NCBI GenBank assembly: GCA_021846485.1
Contig: JAJZWW010000033.1
Span: 1-14,274, forward strand
Length of the DNA: 14,274 nt
Direction of reading: 5' to 3'
Origin: Actinomycetes bacterium
Lineage (GTDB): Bacteria > Actinomycetota > Acidimicrobiia > Acidimicrobiales > Palsa-688
Shown here: one piece after another, positions 12,948 through 14,274 of the stretch
Position numbering within the stretch: the first letter of the stretch is position 1
Layout: every line of letters begins with the position of its first letter
Translations under genes and position numbers: made by a program
Notes under the pieces: generated by a model
The model's database searches: none
What the model was told of the DNA's origin: nothing
What the model saw: the letters and a program-made list of their open reading frames with translations, nothing else

Positions 12948-13949
12948 GTGCCCCCCGCTTCGCGCCGATCCGAGGTGGTCGCCATCGGCCACGCCCTGGT
13001 CGACCTCGTCGTGCCCGTCGCCGACGCCGCCGTCGGCAGCCTCGGTCTGGAGAAGGGGACCATGAGCCTGGTCGACGGGGAGCGAGCCGGGGCGATCCTG
13101 GCCGCGCTGAGCCCCGGCACGGCGATCTCCGGGGGCTCGGCGGCCAACACCGCGGTCGGCATCGCCGCACTGGGCGGCGCCGCCGGGTTCGTGGGCAAGG
13201 TCCGCGACGACGAGTGGGGGAGGTTGTTCGTCCGGGACATCCGGGGCGCCGGCGTCGCCTACGACGTCCCGCCCGCTCTCGACGGCCCGCCGACCGGCCG
13301 CTCGATCGTGCTGGTGACCCCCGACGGGGAGAAGACGATGTGCACCGACCTCGGCGTCGGCGACCTCCTCGGAGACCAAGACGTCGACCCGGCGTTGGTC
13401 TCCGGCGCCTCGGTGGTGTACCTGGAGGGGTACCTCTGCGGGCTGGCGCACACCGAAGGGGCGGTGCGGGCGGCGCTCGAGGTCGCCGGGGCGGCTGGCA
13501 CGCTCGTCGCCCTGTCACTGTCGGACCCGCTGTGGGTCCGCCTCCACCGCAACGAGCTCGCCGCGTTGCTACCCCGGGTGGGGTTGCTCTTCGCCAACGG
13601 CGAGGAGGCCTGCCGGATGGTCGGCACCGAGCACCCCGACGTCGCCGCGGAGGCGCTGGGCCGCAGCTGCGCGACGGTCGTGGTGACTCTCGGGGCGGCC
13701 GGGTCGCTGGTGGTCCACGAGGGCCGCACCGCCGCGGTGGCCGCGGTCGCCGTCGATGAGGTGGTTGACACTACCGGCGCCGGTGACCTCTTCGCCGCCG
13801 GCTTCCTCCACGCTCACCTGCGGGGCGCCGTCCCCGAGGACGCTGCCCGCCTCGGGGCGGTGGTGGCCGCCGAGGCCATCGGGCACCTCGGGGCCCGCCC
13901 GGTGGCCGACCTCGGGGTCCTGGCCGGCAGGGCGGGACTGGCCACCTGA
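12948..13949 (+). CDS. PfkB-family kinase, adenosine-kinase-like
   Basis: PfkB kinases phosphorylate sugars or nucleosides with ATP. The 333-residue product has the N-terminal GGSAANTAVGIAALGG (62-77) and the C-terminal signature VDTTGAGDLFAAGF (273-286), with Asp280 as the catalytic base. Segments such as IGHALVDLV, KGTMSLVD, LVTPDGEKTM, YLEGYL, SLSDP and LFANGEE, together with IGHLGARP, match the adenosine-kinase-like subgroup (AMP from adenosine, purine salvage) better than ribokinase or fructokinase. This is a similarity judgement by eye, and the substrate could be another nucleoside or sugar. The GTG start is set by the TAGCTT hexamer 6 bases upstream. It is divergent from pepN. No gene follows in the same direction within the window. 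Confidence 0.88.
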   Translation: MPPASRRSEVVAIGHALVDLVVPVADAAVGSLGLEKGTMSLVDGERAGAILAALSPGTAISGGSAANTAVGIAALGGAAGFVGKVRDDEWGRLFVRDIRGAGVAYDVPPALDGPPTGRSIVLVTPDGEKTMCTDLGVGDLLGDQDVDPALVSGASVVYLEGYLCGLAHTEGAVRAALEVAGAAGTLVALSLSDPLWVRLHRNELAALLPRVGLLFANGEEACRMVGTEHPDVAAEALGRSCATVVVTLGAAGSLVVHEGRTAAVAAVAVDEVVDTTGAGDLFAAGFLHAHLRGAVPEDAARLGAVVAAEAIGHLGARPVADLGVLAGRAGLAT

Positions 13950-14075
13950 GCCGAGCTGAGCCGGGAAGCGGTCGCAGGGCTCCGGGCGGCGCGGCCGCTC
14001 TTGCCGAGCGCCTGACCGGGCACCGCGAGCAGACCGTGAGGACGGGGAGCGAACCGGATGTCCATCTCGGCTCAG
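13946..14075. repeat. 10-bp inverted repeat flanking the end of the PfkB gene
   Basis: CTGAGCCGAG (13946-13955), overlapping the stop codon, has its exact reverse complement CTCGGCTCAG at 14066-14075. The arms are 110 bases apart, too far for a typical terminator, and a match of this length could be chance. I see no gene between 13950 and 14128. Confidence 0.4.
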
Positions 14076-14128
14076 CCGTAGCGCCACTTGGGCCCTTCCC
14101 CCGCGCGAAGTTCACGGTCAGGTCAGGT

Positions 14129-14274
14129 TCATGCGGCGATGAGTTGGTGGTCGATGTAGTCGTCGAGGGTGCGGTCGAGTTTCCGCCAGGCTTGGGCCAG
14201 GGGGCTGCGGTTGGCGATGTCGACGGGGAGGTTGGGGTCGAGCTGGACCAGGCCGGGGGCGAGGATCCGGCTGT
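14129..14274 (-). CDS. C-terminal end of an unidentified protein, cut by the window edge
   Basis: The last 48 codons of a minus-strand frame read in from the right edge and end with TGA at 14131-14129. The visible sequence includes ILAPGLVQLDPNLPVDIANR and QAWRKLDRTLDDYIDHQLIAA. It is well-formed and amphipathic, unlike shadow frames, so a real gene is likely. I do not recognise the family. The aromatic and acidic C-terminus and a following gene-poor stretch with GGTCAGGTCAGG (14117-14128) would fit the end of a transposase and its element, but this is a guess. The direction is convergent with the PfkB gene. Confidence 0.55.
   Translation of the reverse strand, partial: SRILAPGLVQLDPNLPVDIANRSPLAQAWRKLDRTLDDYIDHQLIAA

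Noticed and set aside
10426..13065. Long open frame of 879 codons antisense to pepN
   Set aside because: It mirrors a complete M1 aminopeptidase with all motifs, and its own product is low-complexity Gly/Arg/Val sequence. High GC content keeps shadow frames open.

Overview
The window is very GC-rich DNA from a high-GC Gram-positive bacterium. A fragment resembling the mycofactocin glycosyltransferase MftF, frequent GTG and TTG starts, and start codons placed a few bases after TAG-type -10 hexamers all point to Actinomycetota. The class Acidimicrobiia would fit, but that is an inference. Intact genes are mostly housekeeping. There is no rRNA, tRNA or CRISPR array that I can see.

Layout. Bases 1-457 hold no gene but contain a composite TGGGTGC repeat and a perfect 16-bp inverted repeat. 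A small single-pass membrane protein of unknown function (458-901, minus) is divergent from a murA-family gene (987-2333), which is followed after 5 bases by an Sfp-type 4'-phosphopantetheinyl transferase (2339-3085). Bases 3097-5520 are a gene graveyard. It contains the N-terminus of an mftF-like gene (plus), the N-terminal third of a GH1 beta-glucosidase with a Trp-to-stop change (minus), the front of an acyl-CoA carboxylase carboxyltransferase, the back half of a biotin carboxylase, and the tail of an AtuA-like protein. The last three are on the plus strand and are joined by deletions and broken by frameshifts. Bases 5521-6126 hold no gene but carry several short repeats, including a second TGGGTGC element.

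The right half is dense and intact. A DEAD-box RNA helicase (6127-7329, minus) is divergent from xseA-xseB (7505-9098), the two subunits of exodeoxyribonuclease VII. Convergent to these is an operon of an M1 aminopeptidase and a metallophosphoesterase (12834 to 9125, minus) whose genes overlap by 4 bases. Divergent from the aminopeptidase is an adenosine-kinase-like PfkB kinase (12948-13949). The right edge carries the last 48 codons of an unrecognised minus-strand gene.

The main signals are these. Six genes or gene remnants have a TAG-type -10 hexamer only 6-8 bases before the start codon, which implies leaderless transcripts. The 2.4-kb graveyard has visible deletion joints. Two intergenic TGGGTGC dyad elements lie 5.6 kb apart. 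I found no convincing new multigene system in the window.
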